The translations under genes were made by a program, and so were the position numbers. Positions 43,036-53,958 of a stretch of DNA of 64,000 nt are shown piece after piece. The notes under the pieces were generated by a model that was not told where the DNA came from, ran no database searches, and saw only the letters and a program-made list of their open reading frames with translations. The stretch's first letter is position 1. Each line of letters opens with the position of its first letter. Source of the stretch: Pseudomonas silesiensis (lineage in GTDB: Bacteria > Pseudomonadota > Gammaproteobacteria > Pseudomonadales > Pseudomonadaceae); contig NZ_CP014870.1 of NCBI RefSeq assembly GCF_001661075.1, positions 3,244,501 through 3,308,500 on the forward strand, in the 5' to 3' direction.

Positions 43036-43911
43036 ATGCAGATTCCAGATGTGGAAGTGTTCAGCGCCATTGCCGAAAGCGGCAGTCTTTCGGCAGCCGC
43101 TCGACGACTCGGCCTGGCCCCCATGACAGTATCTCGCAGGCTGGCATCGCTTGAGGGTGAGCTAGGTGTTCGGCTGTTTCATCGAACAACTCGCTCCGTG
43201 TCACTGACAGACGAAGGCGAAACATTTCTCCCCTTTGCAACGACGCTGTTAGAAGCCAGTGAGGGGGCGAGGGTCAGTTTGAAATCCAATGCCGGAGCTG
43301 CCAGCGGAGTCTTGAAAGTAACTGCCCCCACAGTGTTCGGACAGGCAGTGATCATGCCGCTGATTCCCGCCCTCTTGGCAGAACACCCGGCGCTGCGGGT
43401 TGATCTGACATTATCAGACAGCATTGTGGATATTGTCGGTCTTGGGATCGATGTCGCGGTTCGCATCGCAACCCCGCGAGACTCGGCTTTAATCGCGCGC
43501 CCCCTCGCACCGAACCCTAGAGTGCTGTGCGCCAGTCCGAGGTATCTGGAGCGTCACGGCATACCCGCTACGATGGACGCACTATTAAGCCACCGCCGCA
43601 TAGCTTTGCATGGGATGCCTTTCTGGCCATTCATGCGTGACGGTGAAGCGGTTTCCATGCGGGCGGAGGGCGTTTTTTCGGCCAACAGTGTCGAGGCGGT
43701 GCGCACGGCGAGTAGGCAAGGCTTGGGGATGGCGATGCTCACGTACTGGGACATCCGTGATGATCTGGCTGCTGGAAGCCTTTGCTTAGTTGAATTGGAG
43801 GATGTTGACCCGGAACAACTTTTCATCACCGCAATATTGCCCACTCGTCAGCACGTGCCGCATAGAGTAGGAATGTTCCTTCAGCGCTTGGAGGCGGTGC
43901 TCAAAGCGTGA
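43036..43911 (+). CDS. LysR-family transcriptional regulator
   Basis: 291 residues: winged helix (VEVFSAIAESGSLSAAARRL, then APMTVSRRLASLEGELGVRL and FHRTTRSVSLTDEG) and an effector domain (DIVGLGIDVAVRIATPRDSA). It is divergent from the ene-reductase at 41807-42913 with about 120 bp between start codons. Its 3' end overlaps the convergent recombinase-like gene by 11 bp. Confidence 0.92.
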   Translation: MQIPDVEVFSAIAESGSLSAAARRLGLAPMTVSRRLASLEGELGVRLFHRTTRSVSLTDEGETFLPFATTLLEASEGARVSLKSNAGAASGVLKVTAPTVFGQAVIMPLIPALLAEHPALRVDLTLSDSIVDIVGLGIDVAVRIATPRDSALIARPLAPNPRVLCASPRYLERHGIPATMDALLSHRRIALHGMPFWPFMRDGEAVSMRAEGVFSANSVEAVRTASRQGLGMAMLTYWDIRDDLAAGSLCLVELEDVDPEQLFITAILPTRQHVPHRVGMFLQRLEAVLKA

Positions 43912-44713
43912 GCTGCCAGCCACCGGTCTCTACCCATGCGCCATGCACGTCCTTATAAAATTGATTTAACAGTCCTGGAGTGCTCGAGTTTCCCATAAGC
44001 CTGCGTCTTGACTGCCGAGACCACCTAGCAAGCGCAAAATACACAAGAGTTATGTGTTTATACCTTTCACCCTGAGACAACGCCCCAAGACTCGCCATGT
44101 ACCAGTCCATTTCATAATCAGTCAATTTATGGAAATTCTTCACAGCTTGTTTCTTACAGAACCCCTTAAGGACTGGACGTAACCCTGTTTTACAAACCTC
44201 CCGGCGATAGAAATCAATGAACCTATTTATCACGACTTGCGCCATGCCAAACTGACATGAGGCATCACGAGGCGATGACAAAAATGGACGCCAAGCAGGG
44301 ATTACCATCCAGCTTTCGTAGGGCTTCAATGGGTTCGGCAGGAATTTCAAGCTCACTGTAGGGGCGCACCAATCAGGGCTGGGAGAGCTAAAGAACTCCC
44401 CATAATAACGGTGCAGATCCCGAGCCCGCAGACTCAATGGCGACAAGCCTTCGGAGAAGCACCAATTGAGAAGACGCTCGAGATGTATGGTCTCGAAGTA
44501 ATAGGCCTCATTGGCTTGCTCTGGAGGCCAGCTGTGGGCGATCCAAGCAAGGTAACGCTGGCAGTACCATAAGCTAACGAATGGAAAGCAGGACTCATCT
44601 ACAGCTGCAAACCGAGCTAGCAGTTCGTGATTCTCGGGAAATTGAACCAAACCAGAGGGTCGCCACTGGGCGTACGGGCAAAACATCGGAAAAGGGACAA
44701 ATGGTGACACCAT
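43901..44713 (-). CDS. Recombinase-like protein, catalytic domain not visible
   Basis: 270 residues that look like the N-terminal part of a tyrosine recombinase or phage-type integrase: a helical core-binding region (HLERLLNWCFSEGLSPLSLR, then DLHRYYGEFF) and a second helical block (VVINRFIDFYRREVCKTGLR). I could not find the R...HxxR...Y catalytic set. It ends where the catalytic domain should unfold (HITLVYFALARWSRQSRR). It is either truncated or a domain-only relative. The gene is AT-richer than the DNA to its right. Assignment is tentative. Confidence 0.4.
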   Translation of the reverse strand: MVSPFVPFPMFCPYAQWRPSGLVQFPENHELLARFAAVDESCFPFVSLWYCQRYLAWIAHSWPPEQANEAYYFETIHLERLLNWCFSEGLSPLSLRARDLHRYYGEFFSSPSPDWCAPTVSLKFLPNPLKPYESWMVIPAWRPFLSSPRDASCQFGMAQVVINRFIDFYRREVCKTGLRPVLKGFCKKQAVKNFHKLTDYEMDWYMASLGALSQGERYKHITLVYFALARWSRQSRRRLMGNSSTPGLLNQFYKDVHGAWVETGGWQLTL

Positions 44714-45058
44714 GCGGACACCAGCATCGTAAGATCATTGATCGAGTTACGAATATTGTAGACGCTGGCGGAGTGCGTTACCGGGCGACACCGATCAATG
44801 AGTGCCAGCGTCAGGTCAAGGCGAGGCATTGTTGGCTAAGTCATTGATATTTCACCCGACACAGGTTCATGAAAAAACCGGCACAGAATGGTGAAAATGA
44901 ACACTGATGAACATATCTAACATAGCACATCGTTTAACATAATATACATTACACGTAATGGCGTATTCTGGGATCCGCCCAGTTGCACGCACATTTTGAG
45001 GAGAAGATTTCCCCTCAACCCTCAACCCTCAACCCTCAACGACTTAACCACCAACCAC
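44714..45058. other. AT-rich gap with a tandem repeat
   Basis: No gene is recognised. The part from about 44,880 to 44,970 is AT-rich, and the tandem repeat at 45013-45040 lies at the right end. Base composition rises to the right of this point, marking a probable island boundary. Confidence 0.4.
45013..45040. repeat. Tandem repeat, 4 x CCTCAAC
   Basis: Four exact consecutive copies of the heptamer CCTCAAC, about 20 bases downstream of the cupin gene's stop codon. Such short direct repeats expand by slippage. Confidence 0.9.
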
Positions 45059-45580
45059 TCATTCACGTGCCAGCGTCTCAATCAACACCGAATGCTCCGG
45101 AAACCGCTCGCCAAGCTTCCTCCGATTCCCCATCTCCATATCCGCATAATCAAACCCTGGTGAAACCGCCTCACTAATCAATCCGTATCCCGCGAACCCA
45201 TCCAGCAGCTGCGAAGCTTTCCAGATTCCGCCAGGCACGTGCAGCTGTAAACATTCTCCTGCGAGCATATCGTTGCCCATCACGACAGTTTTCAACGTGC
45301 CGTCCGGATAAATCAGGCTGTACTGAATCGCGTCGCCCAGATGGTAGTAATGCACGATGTCGGAACGGTTCAGGTGAAAGTAGCCGATCGGTGAATCGCG
45401 GGTCAGCAGATAATAGATGGAGCTCATCAAATAACGATGACGGCCAGCAGTCTCGACTGTTGAATGATCGGTCTGGAAGGTTCTGCGATAGAATCCACCT
45501 TCCATGTGGGGCTGCAGGTCGAGTGCGGCGACCACGTCTTGAGCCTTGGGAGTCTGGTTGTCGCGTCTGTTTTGAGCCAT
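45059..45580 (-). CDS. Cupin-fold DUF985 protein
   Basis: 173 residues of the DUF985 cupin family. Typical blocks: LDLQPHMEGGFYRRTFQTDH, SSIYYLLTRDSPIGYFHLNR, DIVHYYHLGDAIQYSLIYPD and GFDYADMEMGNR. Cupin His and Glu residues lie in the HLNRSD and HYYHLGD segments. Function is unknown; yeast relatives are small-molecule-binding cupins. The frame extends to 45640; ATG at 45580 is the family-typical start. Confidence 0.85.
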   Translation of the reverse strand: MAQNRRDNQTPKAQDVVAALDLQPHMEGGFYRRTFQTDHSTVETAGRHRYLMSSIYYLLTRDSPIGYFHLNRSDIVHYYHLGDAIQYSLIYPDGTLKTVVMGNDMLAGECLQLHVPGGIWKASQLLDGFAGYGLISEAVSPGFDYADMEMGNRRKLGERFPEHSVLIETLARE

Positions 45581-45757
45581 GGGACAAGCCACCTGCCAGT
45601 GATTGGAAATATAACCAGTAATTATAATTAAACTAAACATCTATTTAGTTGAGTTATATATCAACCCGTTTATTACCTTGTGTCAGATTCAACTACCCTT
45701 CCCAACCCGAGCACCCGTTTTGCGTTGAATGTGGCATCAGCGGACTTAGTCATCCAC

Positions 45758-45780
45758 CCCGGGACTGATCCAGTTCCGGG
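45758..45780. other. Inverted repeat after hipA
   Basis: CCCGGGACTG and CAGTTCCGGG pair (one G-T) around ATC, eight bases beyond the hipA stop codon. The only T-rich flank is on the plus strand, so as a hipA terminator it would be unorthodox. Confidence 0.5.
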
Positions 45781-45788
45781 ATTTCTTG

Positions 45789-47000
45789 CTAGCGCATTCG
45801 CGCACTACTGACCGCACCGCGCGCCATCTGCAATTCTTCGCCTATCAACCACCGTGCATAATAGTCCTTCAGCTCCTCCTCCCAGCCAATCACTTCATCC
45901 AGCAAATGCTCAGCGTGTTCGCGAGTCAGCGCAAAGTGGCTGTGATGACTGAGCAAATTGGCACGGCTGATCTGATTGCCATCCCGACCCACTGCCATGG
46001 CCAAGGCCTGGGCAGGACCTTCATCGACTATCGGCAGCACGTCGTACATGGGCGAAAGGCGCCACTGCCCCCCAAGCCAGATGATCGAGTGGTTGCGCGG
46101 GTGGTCGTCGCTGTTGCCCGCCAGAGCGTTGTAGCACATGCGTTTGAACAGCTCTTGCAGATCCACGTCCGGGACACCGCGCCGGCGCATTTCATCGGCG
46201 ACGGCCGCATAGCGCCAGTCACGGTGATATTGCTCGTTCCATTCCGCATCCAGCAAGGTCAGTGCACTGAGCATCGGGATGCGCCTGGCGCCTTCGGCCA
46301 ATGGGGTGCGGTCGAAGCGTTCGATCAATAACGTGGAGGGGCTTTGTGCATGCAAGGCGGTGTTGGCGACGTTCAAACCCTTGGATGCGGCGAAGGTCAT
46401 GCAGGCATATTCGATGGCAGGGAAATCATACTGGTCAAACCGGTCTCGGGGCTTGGCCAGAATCAGCATCCCGTGGTCCTGCAACGTTCGCTTGGGTCGC
46501 GCACCGCCCAGGGAGGATCGTTGCTGGCGGATGTTCAGCATTGCGATGGATTGTTCATCCAGTTGTCCGTCATAGACCGCTTCGCAGGCTTCGATGAATT
46601 TTGCCAAACCTTTTAAAGTCGGGACCGCACTGTCTCCCAGGCCGTGGGTAGGCACAGTCGCTGTTCCGGCCATGAGATTGCCGACTCGGTCGTTGTTCGG
46701 CGACTTGAGCAAAAAATCGATGGGCGCCATTACTTGACCAAACGCGCGCTGGAGCAAGCGCTCTCCCCATCCGTCCGGCATGGCGTCGTTGATAAAGCCC
46801 GGTATGCCTCGGTTCTTGGTAATGCCGGTATAGGCTTCAGCGCGTAACGGATAGTTGATGGGATCGGGCACCCAGTCGCCACGCTCTACATGGTCGGGCG
46901 CATAAATGAATTCGCCGGACTTCCCCTGCAGGGTCAGCCTGCCAAGGGTCAGGAGTTCTCCGCTGTCCGGGTGCTCCATGTAGATATAGGCACGGGACAT
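45789..47000 (-). CDS. hipA: HipA-type toxin kinase
   Basis: 403 residues of the HipA family of Ser/Thr kinases. N-terminal domain with GFINDAMPDGWGERLL; ATP-binding SSLGGARPK; catalytic loop LAGNSDDHPRNHS (Asp and Asn of the kinase core); metal-binding DVLP in LSPMYDVLPIVDEG. HipA of E. coli phosphorylates glutamyl-tRNA synthetase and causes persistence; the target here is not known. Start overlaps the antitoxin stop (TGATG), so the two are co-translated. Confidence 0.9.
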   Translation of the reverse strand: MSRAYIYMEHPDSGELLTLGRLTLQGKSGEFIYAPDHVERGDWVPDPINYPLRAEAYTGITKNRGIPGFINDAMPDGWGERLLQRAFGQVMAPIDFLLKSPNNDRVGNLMAGTATVPTHGLGDSAVPTLKGLAKFIEACEAVYDGQLDEQSIAMLNIRQQRSSLGGARPKRTLQDHGMLILAKPRDRFDQYDFPAIEYACMTFAASKGLNVANTALHAQSPSTLLIERFDRTPLAEGARRIPMLSALTLLDAEWNEQYHRDWRYAAVADEMRRRGVPDVDLQELFKRMCYNALAGNSDDHPRNHSIIWLGGQWRLSPMYDVLPIVDEGPAQALAMAVGRDGNQISRANLLSHHSHFALTREHAEHLLDEVIGWEEELKDYYARWLIGEELQMARGAVSSARMR

Positions 47001-47344
47001 CAGAAGTCCTCCGCTTTAGGTTTGCGCAGCCGCACACGCCTGGAGGCAATGCTCTGGTGAGCGTCCTCATCGGTGACATACCGGGTTATCTGCGAGGTGG
47101 TTTCGATCCCGTCCAATGAGGCGAAAACCGATTCGTTGATCCCAAGGCGCCACAGGACCAGCATAAATGATCGCAGGTCGACCAATTCCGACCCGTTCTC
47201 GATTTTGCGCAACGTGTGCTCGGAGATGCCCAGCGTTGATTTGAAATCCGATTGGCGCATGCCCGACGCCAAGCGCCTGGCTTTGACCAGAAGCCCGATT
47301 TTACTGAGGGTGTCGGCACAGGCGACGGGAAAAAAGTCTTTCAT
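47000..47344 (-). CDS. hipB: HipB-like helix-turn-helix antitoxin
   Basis: 114 residues with an XRE-type helix-turn-helix: IGLLVKARRLASGMRQSDFK, then STLGISEHTLRKIENGSELV. The C-terminal tail is basic. It should neutralise HipA and repress the operon. Start: ATG at 47344; a GTG at 47353 is in frame. It ends in TGATG, overlapping hipA by one base. Confidence 0.88.
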   Translation of the reverse strand: MKDFFPVACADTLSKIGLLVKARRLASGMRQSDFKSTLGISEHTLRKIENGSELVDLRSFMLVLWRLGINESVFASLDGIETTSQITRYVTDEDAHQSIASRRVRLRKPKAEDF

Positions 47345-47448
47345 TATACGCACCAGAATGAGCGTTATCCTTCATAAGGTTAACGATAGCACGTATTAAG
47401 ATTTAATCTTTTATATTAATAGCGACCGTGGTGAGTCTTATATTGGAT

Positions 47449-47470
47449 AACACTCACCTGGGTGAGTGTT
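47449..47470. promoter_or_regulatory. Perfect inverted repeat between hipB and the AraC gene
   Basis: AACACTCACC-TG-GGTGAGTGTT, 10-bp arms, followed by ATTTT on the plus strand. It lies about 105 bases upstream of the hipB start and 4 bases after the AraC gene's stop. It could be a terminator for the AraC gene or a HipB operator. Confidence 0.6.
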
Positions 47471-47473
47471 ATT

Positions 47474-48379
47474 TTAGCGACAGCTACGCTTGAGCGTCTC
47501 ACTGGGCAACTCTTGAAACAACGCCCGATAGCTGCTGGAAAACCTGCCCAGATGCCAGAACGACCACTGCATCGCCACTTCGGCCACCGTGGTCTCCGTG
47601 GGCGAGCGCTTGAGCAGTTCACGGTGTGCGCTGTTGAGCCGGCGCAAGCGTAGCCAATGGGTGGGCGTCATGCCGGTGTAGGCCTTGAAGGCCTGTTGCA
47701 ACTGACGCAGGGACACTCCCGCCACCTGGGAAAGCTCCAGCAGGTTGAGGGTTTCTTCCGGAATGTCGGCCGCCCATTCACCGATACGCTTCATGACCGC
47801 ACGTTCTTCGGCGCGGCGCCGCAGACCTCCGCGATCCAGGCAGACGCAGGCGTTGTCGAGGATGTACAGGCAGTCCTCCAGCAATTGCTGGGTCAATACC
47901 TCTTTGCTCGGCGGATCGAGTGTCTGCGTCAGCCGGGTCAGGGTTCCGCTCAGCCAGCGGCTGAACAGCGCGTTCTGCCCCGAGTTCAGCGGCGCCATGA
48001 ACAGCCCTTCGAGCCGGGCGACATTCAAACCGTGCCGCTGAACGAACGCCGGGCCGAACACCACGGCGATTTCCTGGTAGTTCTCCGGGGTGATCCAGAT
48101 GTTGCGGCTTTCTTCATTCAGCACGTACAGCGCGTTGTCGCTGCGATCGAAACAGAACGCCAGCGAGCCCTCGGGCGCACTGAAATTCTGCTCGACCCGG
48201 GTGTTCATGTGTTCCTCGTAGATCTCCACGCCTTGCAGGTCCAGGTAGCGCACCCGCCCGGCGAAGTGCCCCGGCGACATCTGCTGGTAGTGCTGGACCC
48301 AACCGGGTGTGGCGCGGATTTGCTCGGCGACATCGGCGGTGTTGAAGGCTTGGACTTGTAAGGGATTGCACGCTGTCAT
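47474..48379 (-). CDS. AraC-family transcriptional regulator
   Basis: 301 residues: an N-terminal sensor domain (RVRYLDLQGVEIYEEHMNTR) and a C-terminal double helix-turn-helix (LLELSQVAGVSLRQLQQAFK; TTVAEVAMQWSFWHLGRFSS, then YRALFQELPSETLKR). It is divergent from the gamma-glutamylputrescine synthetase gene with 161 bp between starts, so control of the polyamine genes is likely. Confidence 0.9.
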   Translation of the reverse strand: MTACNPLQVQAFNTADVAEQIRATPGWVQHYQQMSPGHFAGRVRYLDLQGVEIYEEHMNTRVEQNFSAPEGSLAFCFDRSDNALYVLNEESRNIWITPENYQEIAVVFGPAFVQRHGLNVARLEGLFMAPLNSGQNALFSRWLSGTLTRLTQTLDPPSKEVLTQQLLEDCLYILDNACVCLDRGGLRRRAEERAVMKRIGEWAADIPEETLNLLELSQVAGVSLRQLQQAFKAYTGMTPTHWLRLRRLNSAHRELLKRSPTETTVAEVAMQWSFWHLGRFSSSYRALFQELPSETLKRSCR

Positions 48380-48540
48380 GGGTGACCTTACGCACTCGTT
48401 TGGTGCGTTTTGGTGCTGCTGAAAGTGGATAGATGGAACCGCAAGGCTCGCCCAAGATAGTCGTCAACGCGCCACAGGGGAAGTGGGTGGTGGATGAAAC
48501 CACCCTCCCCGGCGTTAATAAAACCAATAACGAGGTCTTT

Positions 48541-49899
48541 ATGAATGCCCCTTTCGATCAGCTGTTCACGTGGCTGAAAGATCACAAGATTACCGAAGTC
48601 GAGTGCGTCGTCAGCGACCTGACCGGCATTGCACGCGGCAAAATCGCACCGACCAACAAGTTCCTGCATGAGCGAGGCATGCGCCTGCCGGAAAGTGTGC
48701 TGTTGCAAACGGTAACCGGGGACTTTGTCGACGATGACATCTACTACGACCTGCTCGATCCAGCCGACATCGACATGGTGTGCAAGCCTGTTTCCGATGC
48801 GGTCTATGTGATTCCCTGGGCCATCGAGCCGACCGCGATCGTGATCCACGACACCTTCGACAAGTTTGGCAATCCGATCGAACTGTCGCCGCGCAACGTG
48901 TTGAAGAAAGTCCTGCAGCTGTACACCGACAAAGGCTGGAAGCCGATCGTCGCGCCGGAAATGGAGTTCTACCTGACCCAGCGCTGCGAGGACCCGGACT
49001 TGCCGCTCAAAGCACCGCTGGGCCGTTCGGGCCGTGCGGAAAGTGGCCGGCAGTCGTTTTCCATCGACGCCGCCAACGAGTTCGATCCGCTGTTCGAGGA
49101 CGTCTACGACTGGTGCGAATTGCAGGGTCTGGACCTCGACACCTTGATCCACGAAGACGGCCCGGCGCAGATGGAAATCAACTTCCGTCACGGCGACGCC
49201 CTTGACCTGGCGGACCAGATCACCGTGTTCAAACGCACCATGCGTGAGGCGGCGCTCAAGCACAACGTTGCGGCGACTTTCATGGCCAAGCCGATCGGTG
49301 ACGAGCCCGGCAGCGCCATGCACATCCACCAGAGCGTGGTCGATATCGCCAGCGGGCAACCGATCTTTGCCAATGCCGACGGCAGCATGAGCGAGCTGTT
49401 CCTGCACCATATCGGCGGTCTGCAGAAGTACATCCCCAAAGTGCTGCCGATGTTCGCGCCCAACGTGAACTCCTTCCGCCGGTTCCTGCCGGACACTTCG
49501 GCCCCGGTCAACGTCGAATGGGGCGAAGAAAACCGCACCGTCGGCCTGCGCGTACCGACCTCCACGCCGGATTCGATGCGGGTGGAGAACCGCTTGCCGG
49601 GCGCCGATGCCAACCCTTACCTGGCGATTGCGGCGAGTCTGTTGTGCGGCTACCTGGGCATGATCGAAGGCATTGAACCCAGCGCTGCGGTCCAGGGCCG
49701 TGCCTACGAACGGCGCAATCTGCGCCTGCCGATCACCATCGAAGACGCCCTGACGCAGATGGAGGAATGCGCAACCATCGGGCGCTACCTGGGCAGCAAG
49801 TTTGTCCGTGGGTATGTCGCGGTCAAGCGCGCCGAACACGAGAACTTCAAGCGGGTGATCAGTTCCTGGGAGCGGGAATTTCTGATGCTCAGCGTCTGA
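48541..49899 (+). CDS. puuA: Gamma-glutamylputrescine synthetase (glutamine synthetase family)
   Basis: 452 residues of the GlnA-like PuuA/SpuI group. It joins glutamate to putrescine with ATP. Glutamine synthetase motifs: APEMEFYLTQ (metal Glu), HEDGPAQMEINFRHGDAL, AKPIGDEPGSAMHIHQSV (His/Glu site) and NPYLAIAASL. The frame extends to 48433, but MNAPFDQLFTWLKDH at 48541 with GAGGT upstream is the family start. Followed by a polyamine-binding protein and a PuuB-type oxidase. Confidence 0.92.
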   Translation: MNAPFDQLFTWLKDHKITEVECVVSDLTGIARGKIAPTNKFLHERGMRLPESVLLQTVTGDFVDDDIYYDLLDPADIDMVCKPVSDAVYVIPWAIEPTAIVIHDTFDKFGNPIELSPRNVLKKVLQLYTDKGWKPIVAPEMEFYLTQRCEDPDLPLKAPLGRSGRAESGRQSFSIDAANEFDPLFEDVYDWCELQGLDLDTLIHEDGPAQMEINFRHGDALDLADQITVFKRTMREAALKHNVAATFMAKPIGDEPGSAMHIHQSVVDIASGQPIFANADGSMSELFLHHIGGLQKYIPKVLPMFAPNVNSFRRFLPDTSAPVNVEWGEENRTVGLRVPTSTPDSMRVENRLPGADANPYLAIAASLLCGYLGMIEGIEPSAAVQGRAYERRNLRLPITIEDALTQMEECATIGRYLGSKFVRGYVAVKRAEHENFKRVISSWEREFLMLSV

Positions 49900-49926
49900 G
49901 GTTTGCGCTGCTCTGAAATCACACTC

Positions 49927-50022
49927 CCCTGTGGGAGCGGGCTTGCCCGCGATAGCGGTTTGTCAGACAACGGCGATGTTGAATGTGCTGGCCTCATCGC
50001 GGGCAAGCCCGCTCCCACAGGG
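49927..50022. repeat. REPIN: inverted pair of Pseudomonas REP elements
   Basis: CTGTGGGAGCGGGCTTGCCC at the left and its reverse complement (with GCGGGCAAGCCCGCTCCCACAG) at the right flank about 45 bases. This is the standard Pseudomonas REP doublet, sitting between puuA and the binding-protein gene. Confidence 0.9.
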
Positions 50023-50060
50023 AGAGCGAAAAAACACCTGAATAAATTCAACAACTATGA

Positions 50061-52450
<2,390 letters not shown>

Positions 52451-52475
52451 TCAGGAAGTTTTTTGGTTGCCTGAT

Positions 52476-52584
52476 AGGCCGCTATCGCGAGCAAGCTCGC
52501 TCCCACAGGGATTTGCGTCGTTCACAGATGCTGCGCTCACTGACGATCAACTGTGGGAGAGCTTGCTCCGGGCGGCGTTCCGAC
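52476..52584. repeat. REP doublet, second and more diverged copy
   Basis: CCGCTATCGCGAGCAAGCTC followed by GCTCCCACAGG, and inverted about 50 bases later CTGTGGGAGAGCTTGCTCCG. Same REP family as at 49927 but a different subtype (GAGCAAGCTCGCTCCCAC). It separates puuB from the pqi operon. Confidence 0.8.
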
Positions 52585-52699
52585 GACGAACGATGACGCG
52601 GTCTACAGGGGCAATTGCGCCTTTCGATTTGCTCAATCGCAAGGCACTTCTATATTGAGGGGGTGCTCTGAATTTCCTGACTCCTGGCGAGTGCGGCCT

Positions 52700-53296
52700 A
52701 TGGCTACGACTGACCACCTGATCATCTGCGAGCACTGCGACTGCGTGTATGAAAAAGTCACGCTCGCCAAACATCAAAAAACCCTGTGTACGCGCTGCGG
52801 CGGCGTGCTACAGCGCTATAACGGTCTTTCAGTGGAACAGCGCCTGGCGCTAACCTTCACGGCGGCTGTCCTGTGGACTTTCGCCAATTTCTATCCCGTC
52901 ATGAGCATCAGCCTCAAAGGCCTGAAAAACAGCGCGACGCTCTGGGATTCGGTGCTGGCCCTCAGCCAGGGCCCGATCACCTTCATTGCGTTGGTGGCGG
53001 CGGTTTCGATGATCATCGCGCCGGTGTTCCAGCTGTTGTTGCTGATCTGGGTCCTGAGTTACGCCCTTGCGAACCAGCGCTCGCCCGGCTTCCGGTTCTG
53101 CATGCGCTGGCTGGAAACCCTGCGGCCCTGGAGCATGCTCGAGGTCTGCCTGTTGGGGGCCATGGTCGCGGTGTTCAAACTCGCCGGATTGCTCGATGTG
53201 TTGCCCGGTATCGGTCTGTTCGCCCTGGCGGTGCTCAGCTTGATGATGATCCGCATTGCCGGACGCGATATCCGCGAACTGTGGGACATCTTATGA
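52700..53296 (+). CDS. pqiA: Paraquat-inducible protein A, first copy
   Basis: 198 residues: an N-terminal zinc-ribbon-like part (ICEHCDCVYEKV, LCTRCGGVL) and four predicted membrane helices. FANFYPVMSISLKGLKNSAT is the PqiA signature. PqiA partners PqiB in lipid transport between the membranes. The frame extends to 52553; MATTDHLIICEHCDC at 52700 is preferred. It overlaps the second pqiA by 4 bp. Confidence 0.9.
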   Translation: MATTDHLIICEHCDCVYEKVTLAKHQKTLCTRCGGVLQRYNGLSVEQRLALTFTAAVLWTFANFYPVMSISLKGLKNSATLWDSVLALSQGPITFIALVAAVSMIIAPVFQLLLLIWVLSYALANQRSPGFRFCMRWLETLRPWSMLEVCLLGAMVAVFKLAGLLDVLPGIGLFALAVLSLMMIRIAGRDIRELWDIL

Positions 53297-53958
53297 CCAC
53301 GCCACCGATCGCCAGCGAACTCGACCTGTGCCTGTGCCACAGCTGCGGCCTGGCCTGTGACATCACCCATGACCCCCATGAATGCGAACGCTGCGGCGCA
53401 CCGCTGCACCGGCGCAAGACCGACTCGCTGACCCGGACCTGGGCGTTCCTGCTGGCGTCGCTGATATTTTATGTGCCGGCCAACCTGTTGCCGGTGATGA
53501 ACACCACCATGCTCGGTTCCGGTTCCGAGAGCACCATCATGGGCGGCGTGCTGGAGTTCTGGCAGCACGGCGCCTGGGACATCGCCCTGATTATCTTCAT
53601 CGCCAGCATCGCGGTGCCGGGCATCAAGTTCGTCGCCCTGACGATGCTGCTGGTGACGGTCCAGCGCGGGAGTTCCTGGGCGCTGAAAGAACGCTCGAAG
53701 CTGTACCGATTCGTCGAACTCATCGGCTACTGGTCAATGCTCGACGTGATTGTCGTCGCCCTCGTGGCGGCGCTGGTGAAGTTCCAGGCGCTGGGGGATA
53801 TCGAGCCGCGCCAGGGCATTTTGTTCTTTGGCCTGGTGGTCGTGTTCACCATGCTGTCGGCGATGAGTTTCGACCCGCGCCTGATCTGGGACAAGCAGGA
53901 TAAAGCACGCAACAACCCACCCAACGAGGAGGTCATGGATGAAGTCGCAAGCCACTGA
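53293..53958 (+). CDS. pqiA: Paraquat-inducible protein A, second copy
   Basis: 221 residues of the same family: Cys pairs in LCHSCGLACDITHDPHECERC, and FYVPANLLPVMNTTMLGSGS as family signature, with four membrane helices. In E. coli one longer PqiA carries both halves; here they are separate genes, as in many Pseudomonas. Start: ATG at 53293 overlaps the previous stop (ATGA). Its end overlaps pqiB by 20 bp. Confidence 0.92.
   Translation: MTTPPIASELDLCLCHSCGLACDITHDPHECERCGAPLHRRKTDSLTRTWAFLLASLIFYVPANLLPVMNTTMLGSGSESTIMGGVLEFWQHGAWDIALIIFIASIAVPGIKFVALTMLLVTVQRGSSWALKERSKLYRFVELIGYWSMLDVIVVALVAALVKFQALGDIEPRQGILFFGLVVVFTMLSAMSFDPRLIWDKQDKARNNPPNEEVMDEVASH

Noticed and set aside
45013..45040. 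Tandem CCTCAAC copies as a CRISPR-like array
   Set aside because: Seven-base units with no spacers; a simple tandem repeat.
48388..49839. 483-codon open frame antisense to puuA
   Set aside because: Typical shadow frame in GC-rich Pseudomonas coding DNA; no family features, and puuA on the plus strand is unmistakable.
49927..50022. REP doublet as an intrinsic terminator only
   Set aside because: No T tract, and the sequence is the known Pseudomonas REP palindrome.
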